From Trichoplax sp. H2 (lineage: Eukaryota; Placozoa; Uniplacotomia; Trichoplacea): DNA of 64,000 nucleotides. The notes beneath the pieces are model-generated. The model was not told the origin of the DNA. It saw only the letters and a list, made by a program, of their open reading frames with translations, and ran no database searches. Positions 52,271 to 63,325 of this stretch are shown in pieces. Both the position numbers and the translations under genes were made by a program. The stretch spans positions 558,001 to 622,000 of the forward strand of contig NOWV01000013.1 of assembly GCA_003344405.1 (NCBI GenBank), given 5' to 3'. How positions within the stretch are numbered: the stretch's first letter is position 1; every line of letters begins with the position of its first letter.

Positions 52271-55200
52271 TTGGCTCATCAATACTTGATCACGGTGCTC
52301 CTTGCATATCGAAAACTTGGCACCATGGAAAAATCGACTAGTACCAATACAAGTCCTATTCCTTCCGATATGATGACATGGGTAGCCATGGGTATAGCGT
52401 TATGTATTGGCTATTTAATTAAGCAATTGGTAGAGATGTTGACATCACCGTTGTACGAGGTAAGTCCTGCTAACATCGACAGAGTTTATCTCCAAGTATC
52501 ACTTAGATAAGGAGGTTGTTACCTGTTATTACATATTGTTTAGACTGATAGAAAGCGAAATATTATCGCGGTCTTTTGAATCGATTTTTAATTGACTAAC
52601 TGTGAGTGTAAGCCTTTAACTTCGCCAATACCTGTCTTGCTAATCTTATTCTGTTATCTCAGATTCCTGGCCCACCAACTTGGTCTCCGTTCGGTCAAGT
52701 CTCTACAATTATGAAAGAACCACCTGGCGATTCATACATCAAGTACGTAAACGCTCTTAGTCATTTCATTCATAGTAATCTAAATATTCGATCCTATTAT
52801 ATCTACTGTATTGTATAGACATAAGATATCTTATTGGATTAATTCCTTATTTAAAAAAAAATAATGATATAAACGTTCTGTACTGTACTGTACATTAGAT
52901 CCTGCCAGTTTATGAAAAGTTCTTAGAATACTTAGTACGACAGTTTCAACGAAGTATTCTAACAATTCTTCATAAACTGGCGTGGTCTAAGTGTACATGG
53001 ATCAATTTCATGGTGAAAAATGATAGTGTAATACAATTGAATTAATCAAGTTCATCAATCTAATGTTTGGTATGAAGTGGGAAGTTGTAGACATTGATAG
53101 TGAATTATTAGTTATAGTATACGTCTGATCGAAGTGGATATTATATTACAGAGCACGTAAGTTTATGCTAGCAATACTAGTTATGTGCAGTACTAGACGT
53201 TAACTGTCTTCATTTTTAATTTGTTGATGATTTCTTACGTGGACGTGTTCCAAAATCCTAACTTAAATAAATTCTTTATCTGATCATTAATAGGTGGAGT
53301 GAACAGTACGGTGGTATATTGCGTTATGTTTTTCCTATTTATCATCAAAAAGTCGCTTTGATTAACCCCGATTATATAAAGCATGTTTTAGTTACAAATT
53401 GCACTAAATACAAGAAACCTGAGGAAGGGAAAAAGTAAGTCAGTATTGCGTTGATTGTCGTATTATCATACCTGTAGAGACGAATATTTTGACATGTGGT
53501 AATAATGCTATCACTCCCAACAAAATGATATCCTCAGTAATTTCTTTCTATAATATAGGTTCTTACTGCCTGCTATTGGCGAAGGGCTAGTTTTACTAGA
53601 AGGCCAAAAACATGCTAAAGCTCGTAAAATTATAAATCCAGCCTTTAAACACAGCAAAATTAAGGGTTAGTGACTTTTCTAGCAAAGAGCCCAATAAGTA
53701 CTACATTCTCATTATTTTGACAAGGTCTTATTATTTTTCTGAATAATTTTAATGACACTCTTATAAAAGAACTCACTTTCATAAAATATAGAAAGCGTAA
53801 AAATTATTATTGATAGCCGCCGATTTAATCATGGCTCCTTTTATCAGTAATTATATATCATGATCAGCCAAAAAAATGCATAATAAACTATTTATTTTAT
53901 CATACTAGAGCTAGTGCCCATATTTCATAGATTTGCACAAGCACTGGTTGAGTATTGGCAAAGCAGAATTGATAATTGTGGTGGTCAAGAAGCTATACTA
54001 GAAGTGCATGAGGATTTAAGCCGGGTCACATTGGATATAATATGCAAGAGCGCTTTTGATTATGAGTGCAATGCATTAGAAGATCCGACTAATGAAGCTT
54101 CGGTTGCCTTTGCTAAAGTCTTGGGAGGTCTTGATTTTGAGTAAGCTCTTCTAATATAAAGACATAAGAGTGATACATGCTAACGCAGCCTTAATAGGAA
54201 GAAAGGGTAGCTGCATATGACATAATCTCAAATAATGAAAAGAAAAACAAAGATTAAACGTATACTGTATATACCAAACTTATTTGAGCATCTATTAATA
54301 GTAGTTATATTGGATTAAATTGCTGTTGTATTAAAACGGTTTTACTTATAACTGTTCTAATATTAATCTTACAGTTGGACATTCTTCATTCCATTTTATA
54401 ATTACCTACCTACGCCAGGCAATTTGAAAACAAAGCGTGTTCTCTCCCTTTGTCATAACACAATCAATAGAGTCATTAAAGAAAGATTAGAAAAAGAAAC
54501 TCTCGGTAGGACTGTAGCGAGCTACTCTAAAATTTCAAAAATTATCGATTTTTTTAGAAATATTGTGTACTTTTTTAACTCCGATAGATGAGGAGAAGTG
54601 TCTGCTCGATATTTTGTTATCCCTAAGAGATGAAGACAATAATACAGGCTTTACGGAAACAGAATTAAAAGATCATATAATGACATTTATGGCCGCCGGT
54701 CATGAGGTTCGTACAAGTACATATTACGTGATTAATGTGCTTTGTAGCTAGTAAAATTATACGAACATTCATCTTTCGACTGTTTACGAATTACCTAATA
54801 AATTTATCATTCTCTAGACCACAAGTGTAGCTATAGCTTGGACTTTATATGCATTAGCCGGCAAACCTGAGATTCAGAATAAAGCTCGCCGGGAAATTTA
54901 TAAAGCTCTACATCAGTGTGATAACATTACATGGGACATTTTAGATGGATTAACATATTTGGACAGTGTTGTAAAGGAATCCCTTAGGTAATAAAGCTAT
55001 TACTGCCTAAGCGTATTAATAGTAATACTCATTATGGGTTTCCAATGAATTTTTTATATTATAAGTAGTAGTGCTAAGTTTAATATGTATTACGTGGCAG
55101 CTGAAGTAATATATAAGTTACCGTAGTCCATTTTATGTTATTTTTCATCATTTATCCAAAGGCTATATTCTCCTGTGCCAGTAACTTTTCGAGAAGCGTT

Positions 55201-55785
55201 AGCGGATGATATGATTGGAGATTATTTTATACCGAAAGGAACTGCTGTTACACTTTTACCGCCCCATCGGTAATTATAAATTACAACAGTAGCTAGTGTA
55301 GATCATGGTTATAGCTTTGTTGGGAACGATTTTCTAATCTAGAGAACATGTACTATTGTAATTACTTTTAATATATTATAAGTACGTTTTTAAATTATTG
55401 ATAAGAGTATGAATGGAAAGTGCTGTTTATTATGATTTAAACCTGAACATTTTATAGCAATATCAAATTAAAGTATTTCTTTACTATTAACCACAATTAT
55501 AGATTCTCGAAATATTTTCAAGATCCTTTAAAATTTGATCCAGATAGATGGAATACTACCGCTAAAGATATCAAGCCTTATACATTTATGCCATTTCTCG
55601 CAGGGCCACGAATTTGTATAGGCGCTAAATTTGCTATAACCGAAATAAAATGTATCTTATCTTTGTTGTTAAGTAACTTTTCTTTCCGTCTAGTACCAGA
55701 TCTAGAAATTACAAGAAGGCTTTATCTCACTATGAGGCCTTTGCCCTCTTTAAAGCTTATTGTTTCACCTATATCGTCTTCATAA
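52271..55785 (+). CDS. Microsomal cytochrome P450
   Basis: Membrane-anchored heme-thiolate monooxygenase; substrate unknown. Ten exons: 52271-52459, 52663-52742, 53294-53434, 53559-53665, 53909-54140, 54375-54505, 54558-54706, 54818-54987, 55162-55269, 55503-55785; 1590 nt, 529 aa from the first Met, or 511 aa from the Met at 52325, which is nearer the usual size. N-terminal anchor about residues 36-56, then the IPGPP hinge. Catalytic landmarks are all present: I-helix AAGHETTS (about 339-346), K-helix KESLR (396-400), FDPDRW (about 447-452) and heme loop FLAGPRICIG (467-476) with the axial Cys near 474. The AGHETTS form and overall layout suggest clan 3/4-type animal enzymes; I do not assign a family number. 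Intron 2 holds a strong hairpin. Confidence 0.92.
52898..52987 (+). ncRNA. Candidate intronic hairpin (pre-miRNA-like or micro-foldback)
   Basis: Within intron 2 of the P450 gene, the left arm 52904-52933 and right arm 52952-52981 are inverted repeats of 30 bp. By hand they give 27 Watson-Crick pairs, one G-U and two mismatches, around an 18-nt loop; the helix extends outward to about 52898/52987 with further partial pairing. Size and shape match an animal pre-miRNA but also a very short foldback transposon remnant. A TACTG run lies just 5' (about 52879-52893). The transcribed strand is assumed to be that of the host gene. Confidence 0.4.
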
Positions 55786-57357
55786 TGATTACTGACGGCA
55801 AGAGCAGATGTAAAGCTGATTTTAAACCTGTTTAATATTATTGGGCTTGTTATTTATACTTTTAGTCCCCATTAAAATGAAAATGTTGTCTTGGTTACTA
55901 ACGTGGCTCATATTTTCATATTCATGTACTGATTACAGAGATTGCTTTTTTATTATACACAAAATATCGAAATTATTGTACGCTTGGAATAAAAACTCTT
56001 TTGGCTACAATTACGTAGCTATTTGGCTTTCCAATGTCGAGTCTCATTTTAAAATTGGATTTTCGTAAGAAAGGTTTCAGAAACCCTATCATCATATAAC
56101 ATTAAGAAATTCATATTACTATAGCTTATAAAGTACTATCATACGATAAATTATAGCTGTATCATCCATAGATATGGGCCTAATTTACTAGCTATAATGG
56201 ATATGAGTTACCGGTTCAATTCTAATTATCTGTTATTTTCCTGTGGTCTAGAGATAGTGAGTATGATGTTCATACTCATGCAAGCGTAATATAAATTTGT
56301 AGTAAAATATCTCCTTAGCCAATTTTACAAATAAAGGTGATCCAAGAAGATTGCAAGTGATTTATCAGAGCAATTAATACGACAATTGAGTCAGTAAAGG
56401 GTTTAATTCTCGTATTTAAAAAGTCTTCAGTTTTACTTGACGTGTATAAAAAAGCAGACCTTTATTATTTTAGTGAGATAAAGATGTAGTACTTCGACCA
56501 AAAAACTTTCTACTTGAAAACAATTTTTCATGATCTGAAATTGATGAAGTCATAGACGATCTAAGATATGAGATCGTTTCGATATTAATCAAGAATACAT
56601 TTAATATAAGAAAATAAGTTGATTTCATTGATATGATCAATTGATACATTATATGATTAGACTATATTATACATATATATATAATCACAATTATAGCACG
56701 TGTGATCACATCATCTGGTGGAATACACGTTTAATCACCACACAATTGTATATTCTGACTACTGCAACCTTATTAACCTGGTTGGGAAATACTGGTGATT
56801 CTGACTAACACTGCAGAATAAAGAGCAAATAATATTCAGACTTTTGATGAATTGAAATAATAAAATGCATCATTAGGTAGAACAATACAGCTTACTATAT
56901 AGATTTTACAAGTTACGCGGTAGCAGTCCTAGTTAGTGATAAGCTTTAAAACCCTGTCTGCGTGTCCGCGCGTCTGTGTTGCATACCGTTAAGTATATTA
57001 TTTCAAGTCATAATGTGACAGTTACTTTCTATAATCACCGTATAGCTAGTCTTTAAAATAAGTGCTTGAAGATATACGCTATTTTTTGTAGCTCTTATTT
57101 CCATTTTGAAGTATACAATTTGAAACTTTTCTACTAGCTATAGAGTACTAACAAGCTCATAAATAACTAGTTCACAGATTATAAAACTATTGATACAGCT
57201 AGTAAATTATCTTTCACAACTCATTATAGTCCTTCCAATTGATACTTCTGCATTCCTAAGAAGGGATTGATTCTCAAAACGTTGGTACAAGTACATTCAA
57301 AAGTAGAAGTAAACACCATCGTAAAGATTTTGACATCGAATAATTTTAACTTCAATT
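55786..57357. other. Intergenic, nothing recognised
   Basis: AT-rich stretch between the P450 stop and the TMEM216 region. A 75-codon frame at 55841-56068 has no recognisable domain. No repeat arrays seen. Confidence 0.45.
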
Positions 57358-58165
57358 ATGGCAACAACGTCTAGTCAAGGTATTTCCATCCTATTTATTT
57401 CTTCTTGCTTATTCTTATTAAATAATTTTGAAAAATTGCGTTATTAATGTGAAATATTCCTACGTTTACTTTTAGGGAAAACAAATATTAGCGTATCCAC
57501 AATTTTTTTTGATTAAGAAGAGCTTTAGTTCGTACAATTTAATGCAATTTATATATTAATCGGACATACTGTATGTTCTAATCAGTAATCTTTCCAACAT
57601 TTGTTAAATACGGTATCGCTAACATGATTAATACGCGTGCACTGCTCACAATGGTTAGTAAAGTCAGATTTATATGGATTTAAGCCACCTTAGTCGTCTT
57701 ATTTGCGATTTCTGAAGAAATTGTAACTTTAACTGATATATGCACTGGAAAAACCATAAGTTCCAGTCAATGAATTTTTCAATATTCCTTTCAATTACGT
57801 TTTCACTAGCGTCGTTAATTCGCGCATGTACCACCCGTAATAGATTATAAAATCAGATGAATAAAATACTACTTGAATTGTTTTCATAATTTTCATATAG
57901 ATAAAATTCTATTTCATAACTATAACTTACCGCTAATAACAGCAACGATCTATCTTATAAAATTTCAGATCTAAAACTAACCCTTTAGCGGTATGTGTTT
58001 ATATGAAACCATTCTAGTATGACGAAATCAACTTCTATACCGATATGCGGTCGTTGTTGTTATATCGTACAAGTCCAGTCTTAAATTTAGAGACAATTTA
58101 ATGCTAAGAAGATCAATGTAATATATAAATTGCTGTTAGCTACTCATCCTTAATATTTTTCTCAG

Positions 58166-58941
58166 CTATCATCGCTACCACTGCAAATTCTATTGTACTT
58201 AAATTTATGGTATTTCGGTTTCTTTTGGATTGTAGAATTACTAATGTATATCTACAAAGGTAGAAAAATTATTTCATTTTTGATTAATTATGAATGTACA
58301 TACATATTTTACTAGCTGCTAGACAAGTTTTGCTTAATTATTACATGAGTATAACTAATTACTTCATTGTCGATAGGCTCTGTATTGCCTTATCCAGCAG
58401 GAAATCTAACAGCAGAATTAATCTTACTTTTCTTAATGGCGGCAGTGGAAAGTACTCGAATTTTTCTCGGTATGCAAATGCACATTGGCACGTTGCTATC
58501 TTATCTCCATGATCAGTATCTAAGATACTTAAATAAACATTTCTTTTAGGAATATCATGATATTAGTATGATATTAGTCATTAGCCAATATGATATGCAT
58601 GACTATATTTTAATTGATTCTATTTAGCTAGAGTTACTTGAAATGTGTACATTTACAATAATGGAAACATTCTAGATAATATTATTGATAATTTAGTAAA
58701 TCATGCATCATTAATGGAACCCAACTTAGGTCAGAAAGGCAATCTTACCGAACGAAAGATTAACTTACTAGTATCGATAGCCCTATCGATTCCTATTACA
58801 TTCTGTCTCCTATTCCTACTATTGTGGCAAACATATGTTTTACGTGCAGAGTTAATAACATGTGGTATTCAATTAGCATTTATCGCTATTGAAGCAGTCT
58901 TTAGCATCATAGCTGTGCTAACCTTTCAGAGGTACGTGTAG
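58166..58941 (+). CDS. TMEM216: TMEM216 family transmembrane protein, first exon unresolved
   Basis: Tetraspan protein of the ciliary transition zone (Meckel/Joubert module in vertebrates). Three exons are clear: 58166-58259, 58377-58469, 58730-58941; 399 nt including the stop, in phase. Seen: SSLPLQILLYLNLWYFGFF then a second hydrophobic stretch ending MYIYK; GSVLPYPAGNLTAELILLF with ESTRIFLG; then GQKGNLTERKI, and LLLWQTYVLRAELITCGIQL with the last membrane span. This follows the TMEM216 pattern ending shortly after the QTYVLR segment. A candidate first exon at 57358-57379 (MATTSSQ) has a good donor, but its phase (1) does not match the phase-0 acceptor at 58166, so it is not included; a small intermediate exon or a different start is needed. 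Confidence 0.82.
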
Positions 58942-60514
58942 CATTTAATGCGATTGTAAGTACAGATAAGAAATTACTAAATTTTCATAGCAAATAACGT
59001 TAGAGATTTGCCACAGATTAATACAACAATTGCCAGCTTTAATGATTTAGCATATCATATGGCAGTACGTTCATGATGACTTTGTGATCATTATTGCAAT
59101 GTCTTCATGTATAATTGACATTCATTCTAATCTAAAAATTAATTAAATTAAAAGTTAAGCTATCTTGATTCTCTTACTATTTAAATTTTAGGTATGAATC
59201 TACTCTCTAGGTGGTAATCACTACATTTTTTTCAACTCTGAAAGAATAATGATACAACTGCTTCATATTTAACAACAATTATTTTTGATAGTCCATTTTC
59301 AGAATAATATATGATATAGATTCTCGTAACGAAATTCGTGAGTAAGGTTGTTGTAATGTAACATAGAACTTACGTATAATTGCAAGGTTTAAGGCTTTAA
59401 CATTATAGAAACAACTAAGGGAGAATTCTTTAAAATACGTATTGCGTCTTATTAAGTGTGGTCTTGCCACTTTCGATGCTGCATTGTATACCATAATATG
59501 TGCCATTAGCTGAGATGATACTGTTTATTAATTTCTTTTAATATTTAACATATATTGTAAATGCCTAAGGACTATGTATAAATATAACAATTATTATAAC
59601 CTTACCGAGCATAATTGAATGGGAATACTTTGTATATAGCAGTACTACTGCATATAGATCGCCACGGCTCAAATGCGGAATGTGCATGTGATTTTAAAAA
59701 ATAAGTTTAAATTATACCAATTGTTTACACAATCTGATTTATTTGGATGCGAATATGGACCGTGTATTCTAGTGATAATGAGTGTCACATTGTTAGTAAT
59801 TTAGGTAATGCAATGCAATTCCCCTGTATTTGTTAGTATAATTAGTCTATTTTCATTTCACTTATGGATGTAGATACCTTCTGAAGATAGTAACTTTGGC
59901 AATCTTTAACATGTGTCAGTATATAACTAGTGAAGCCCATTTATAAGGACTTGCTAGGCAAAAATTGCAAGAAACTTCTTTACACAGTTACAATATATTA
60001 CAATAATAAAAAAAATTCTAATCTGTCGATTTATATGAGTATATATTTAGTACACGAAGCAAATTTTCATACAAACTTTGCGAATGATTACGATTTTTTT
60101 ATTACTTTTGCGGTAACGTTATATTATAGTACAGCTTTTTCAACGATGTCGAGTTGAATTATCGGTAAGGCTTAATTTTTTATGGTTTCAACAACCAAAT
60201 TGCTTACTTTAAATATATCAATAGCCAATTTACTTTCATCATCACAATGAATAATAAGTTAAGACATCAAGGTTATACATCTATTAAAAATTACTTATAT
60301 CTTTTAAAAACTACGAACATTCTGAAATTTCTCTACGTATCTAATAACTAATAACTTTAGGTGTATTAGAAGCATTTTCAACATACTGTTATAGTCAGTT
60401 ACATAAAAAACACCTTAAAATATTAGCAACCAATACATATGCGTATGAAATAAGCTGCTATAGTAACATCCCATAAGAGCAACTAGCCTATAAAAGACTG
60501 ACGGTAGCCAAATC
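58942..60514. other. Convergent intergenic region
   Basis: Lies between the 3' ends of TMEM216 (+) and V-ATPase E (-). AT-rich, with only short frames (for example 59279-59506 on the minus strand) that show no family resemblance. Confidence 0.45.
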
Positions 60515-62192
60515 TTAATCTGTGAATCTCCTGCCTTCATTGGCACCAAAGAGAGTTGTTCTGATTTCCGGTAACATTTGACGATAAAGGGATTCAAGGC
60601 GGCTTTCCAATGTATTGGAAATTTTAATATTTCCAGACGGTGTGAGCAATTCAACACCTCCAGAGCTAGAATATACGAATACAGTAAATTATGTCAATGA
60701 CGGATATTAACCAAGGGTAAATAATTAATATATGCATTGACCAATTCATACATTATCGTTAGGAACATAAAATTACAGCAAACGCAATGGAAATAGAAGA
60801 GATTTTACTTGGAGTAATATTCATGGATATCGAAATTAATGCTACTTGTTATATTTACATTTCCGATCCAAGAAATTCTTTAATGTCAACATTGACAACA
60901 ATGTCCCTTTTGGAAGCGTTCTTATAATCTTTAACTGCATCTCCGATGACTTCCTATAATTTGAAAAGTTAAAATATTTAGTACATAGTCTTGACATCAA
61001 GAGTTTAGAAACTGCGATCGATTTGCTAGAAATGCATCGATGATCTTGGAAGGCTTGATCAAGCTAAGTCATCAACTTAACGCTATGAATAAGTCATACC
61101 TTAATCAGTTTCAAGTCGGCTTGACGACAACGAACTATGACTGTTTTCTCTAATAATTGAAATAGGCCCTGATAGTAGGAAAGATTGATTAACGTAGATA
61201 TTTAGTTTACGATCAGTTCCATGTGGCAGTTTCAATAAATGAACAATTTTACCTGTGTAATTAAACCTTGTAGTAAACCCTTATATTTCTCTTGATCCTT
61301 AGTAGCTGCTCCAAGTTTGACTCTTGTATCCTCCATTATAGCCTTAAAATAGAAAAGTACGCTTTGAGGTTGATGAATCGATCTATCTCTGTTCCATTCA
61401 ACATTGGTATTGATGTCTTTTCTACAGTCCAGTCCTGTTAATATCTGCAATCCCACGATTGGATCGTTTCATGATAATCCATATAGGAAGTACATACCTT
61501 AATAAGGTTTTCCCTTTCTTTAAGAATGGCTAAACGCGACTGATTCAACATATTGGAGTGTTGTCTGTGATTGATAGAAATGTATGTTGAGTTACGCTAT
61601 CAAAGTGATGTAGCAAGATATCACTAGCAGTTATTATTGCACGGTGTACGTCAATCACTGAAGGGAGGCATAATCCTACCGTACATACGAGTATACAGTA
61701 CGAATAAGCATTTATGATATTATTTAATCGCCTCAAGTTACTGTCATCCGTTGAGAAAGATTATAATTACATTTTACGCTGAAGTTCAATCTGTTTCTCC
61801 TTCTTTTCATAAAAGCCTAAAATTTTTAACTTTTCCTGCTGTACCAATCTGCTTTTTTCAATGTTAAATTCTTCCTCGGCCTATCGCAAATAACAACATT
61901 TTATTGAAGGTGCTATTGCCAAAGATGGAAGAATTCATTTTTTTGTATTTAAGCCTGAATCTAGGATTTTATAATCACCTTAGCATCGATTTCATCCGCT
62001 TTTTCTTTGGCTTCTTGCTCGATGAAGGCCATCATATGGTGGATCTAGGGTGACGCCATATTGACATGAAAGTGGTTAGCTCAATATAAATGGCTTGAAC
62101 AAAATTTCATTTATCCTCAACTGGATGCGGTACTACGCGAATCACTGTGGCAACATTACCTGCTTTTGGACTTCTGTATCTGATAAAGCCAT
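60515..62192 (-). CDS. ATP6V1E1: V-type proton ATPase subunit E
   Basis: Peripheral-stalk subunit of the V1 sector, pairing with subunit G to tether the catalytic head. Eight minus-strand exons: 62160-62192, 61979-62044, 61771-61880, 61498-61564, 61253-61342, 61100-61168, 60859-60953, 60515-60665; 681 nt, 226 aa, the same length as the human protein. Seen: [74 protein letters not shown] (long coiled-coil N-terminal half), then [28 protein letters not shown], the GSEISGGVEL turn, [30 protein letters not shown]. All junctions are in phase. The exon ending at 61771 uses donor AAAT|GTAATT. The CACGTG-rich promoter lies immediately upstream. Confidence 0.95.
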
Positions 62193-62335
62193 TTTGATAG
62201 GATTTAGTTGGTTTACAGCTGGCAATCTGTTCTGAATAAAATCTTGATTACTCCGCTATGGCGACTGCCGAGTTTGGAGGCAGTAGGAATCAGCTATGAA
62301 TCAACGTCTCGGGTTTGGCGAAAGGAAACATCAAG

Positions 62336-62690
62336 CGCATGTCACGTGAAGATAAATTGTATTTGGGCTAGAGTAGAGTACTTAGTGCCGTGGCTCAGTA
62401 CTGTACGGTCATGAGTAAAACTTGGAATACTGTACTGTACATTGCGCATGTCACTTGAAGATCAATTGTATTTGGGGTACTGTACACTACAGTAGATACA
62501 GTAGAGTACCAAGTGCCGTGACATACAGTACAGTAGTACACAATACTATACTGTACGGTTATGCGTAAAACTTGGAATACCGTACTGTACACTGCGCATG
62601 TCACGTGAAGTTCAATTGTATTTGGGGTACAGTACAGTGGATACAGTAGAGTGCTGAGTGCCGTGACACAGTACTGTACTGTACTGTACG
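62336..62690 (-). promoter_or_regulatory. V-ATPase E promoter with repeated CLEAR-like E-boxes
   Basis: GTCACGTGAA occurs at 62341-62350 (149 bp upstream of the start codon) and again at 62600-62609; a decayed copy GTCACTTGAA is at 62450-62459. Each sits in the same longer context (GCGCATGTCAC.TGAAG then TTGTATTTGGG), so the motif has been multiplied together with a 110-150-bp tandem unit. Further CACGTG sites are at 62772-62777 and 62965-62970, and a TGACGTCA CRE at 62953-62960. CACGTG in a GTCACGTGAC-like context is the vertebrate TFEB/CLEAR element, and V-ATPase genes are classical targets; function here is inferred. Confidence 0.55.
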
Positions 62691-63325
62691 CTCATGAGTA
62701 AAACTTGGAATACTGTACTGTACAGTACTGTAGTGTACAGTACATACAGTACAGTACCGTACAGTACCAAACACGTGACACTACAGTATTTTGCTAGCAA
62801 TTTCAAAATTCCTGTGCCTGAGTACTGTACACTGTACAGTACTGTACTGTACAGCCACAGTACTGTATACTGTATGCCAAGGCTTCTGCGATACGCTAAG
62901 TAGGATTGAACAGGACTACCAACCAGCTTGCAGTGCCAGTGGCTAGCAGAAGTGACGTCACTGACACGTGCCCATACAGGATAATGTACTGTATGGTACT
63001 GTACAATGTACTGTAAATACCAGCACATGCCAGCGTCCGACGACTAATCCTTGCAGTAGGACTAGTAGTAGAACAGTGTGCTACTGTAGATTGGACGAAA
63101 AAATTTGGCTAGTAGCAGAACAGTGTGCTACTGTACTATAGATTGGACGAAAATTTGGCCCGATTCAAAATTCTGATGAAGTTACTACTATACAGCACTG
63201 TAAACTGAGTCTACAGTACAGTATGACTGTATCATACAGAACAAGCTACTCAGTAAATTCACTCCAACGCCCATGAAAGTCTCTCAGCCTGATAGAACTA
63301 CAGTACAGTACTGTATCCAGCTGTC
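62336..63325. repeat. Tandem unit plus GTACTG/CAGTAC island
   Basis: The first part (62336-62720) holds three copies of a unit that includes GAGTAAAACTTGGAATAC.GTACTGTAC, GCGCATGTCAC, TTGTATTTGGGG and AGTGCCGTG. The second part has dense TACTG/CAGTA pentamers on both strands (62670-62765, 62822-62870, 62985-63015, 63190-63225, 63298-63315). Nearby, AGTAGCAGAACAGTGTGCTACTGTA is partly duplicated (63066-63145). Apparent 60-140-codon frames here are repeat translations. Confidence 0.85.

Noticed and set aside
57358-57379. MATTSSQ as the first coding exon of TMEM216
   Set aside because: The donor leaves phase 1 whereas the next exon needs phase 0; reading through an upstream acceptor meets a stop.
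62395-63028. Overlapping + and - frames up to 138 codons
   Set aside because: Same repeat-translation artefact; both strands are open at once, as expected of a self-complementary simple repeat.
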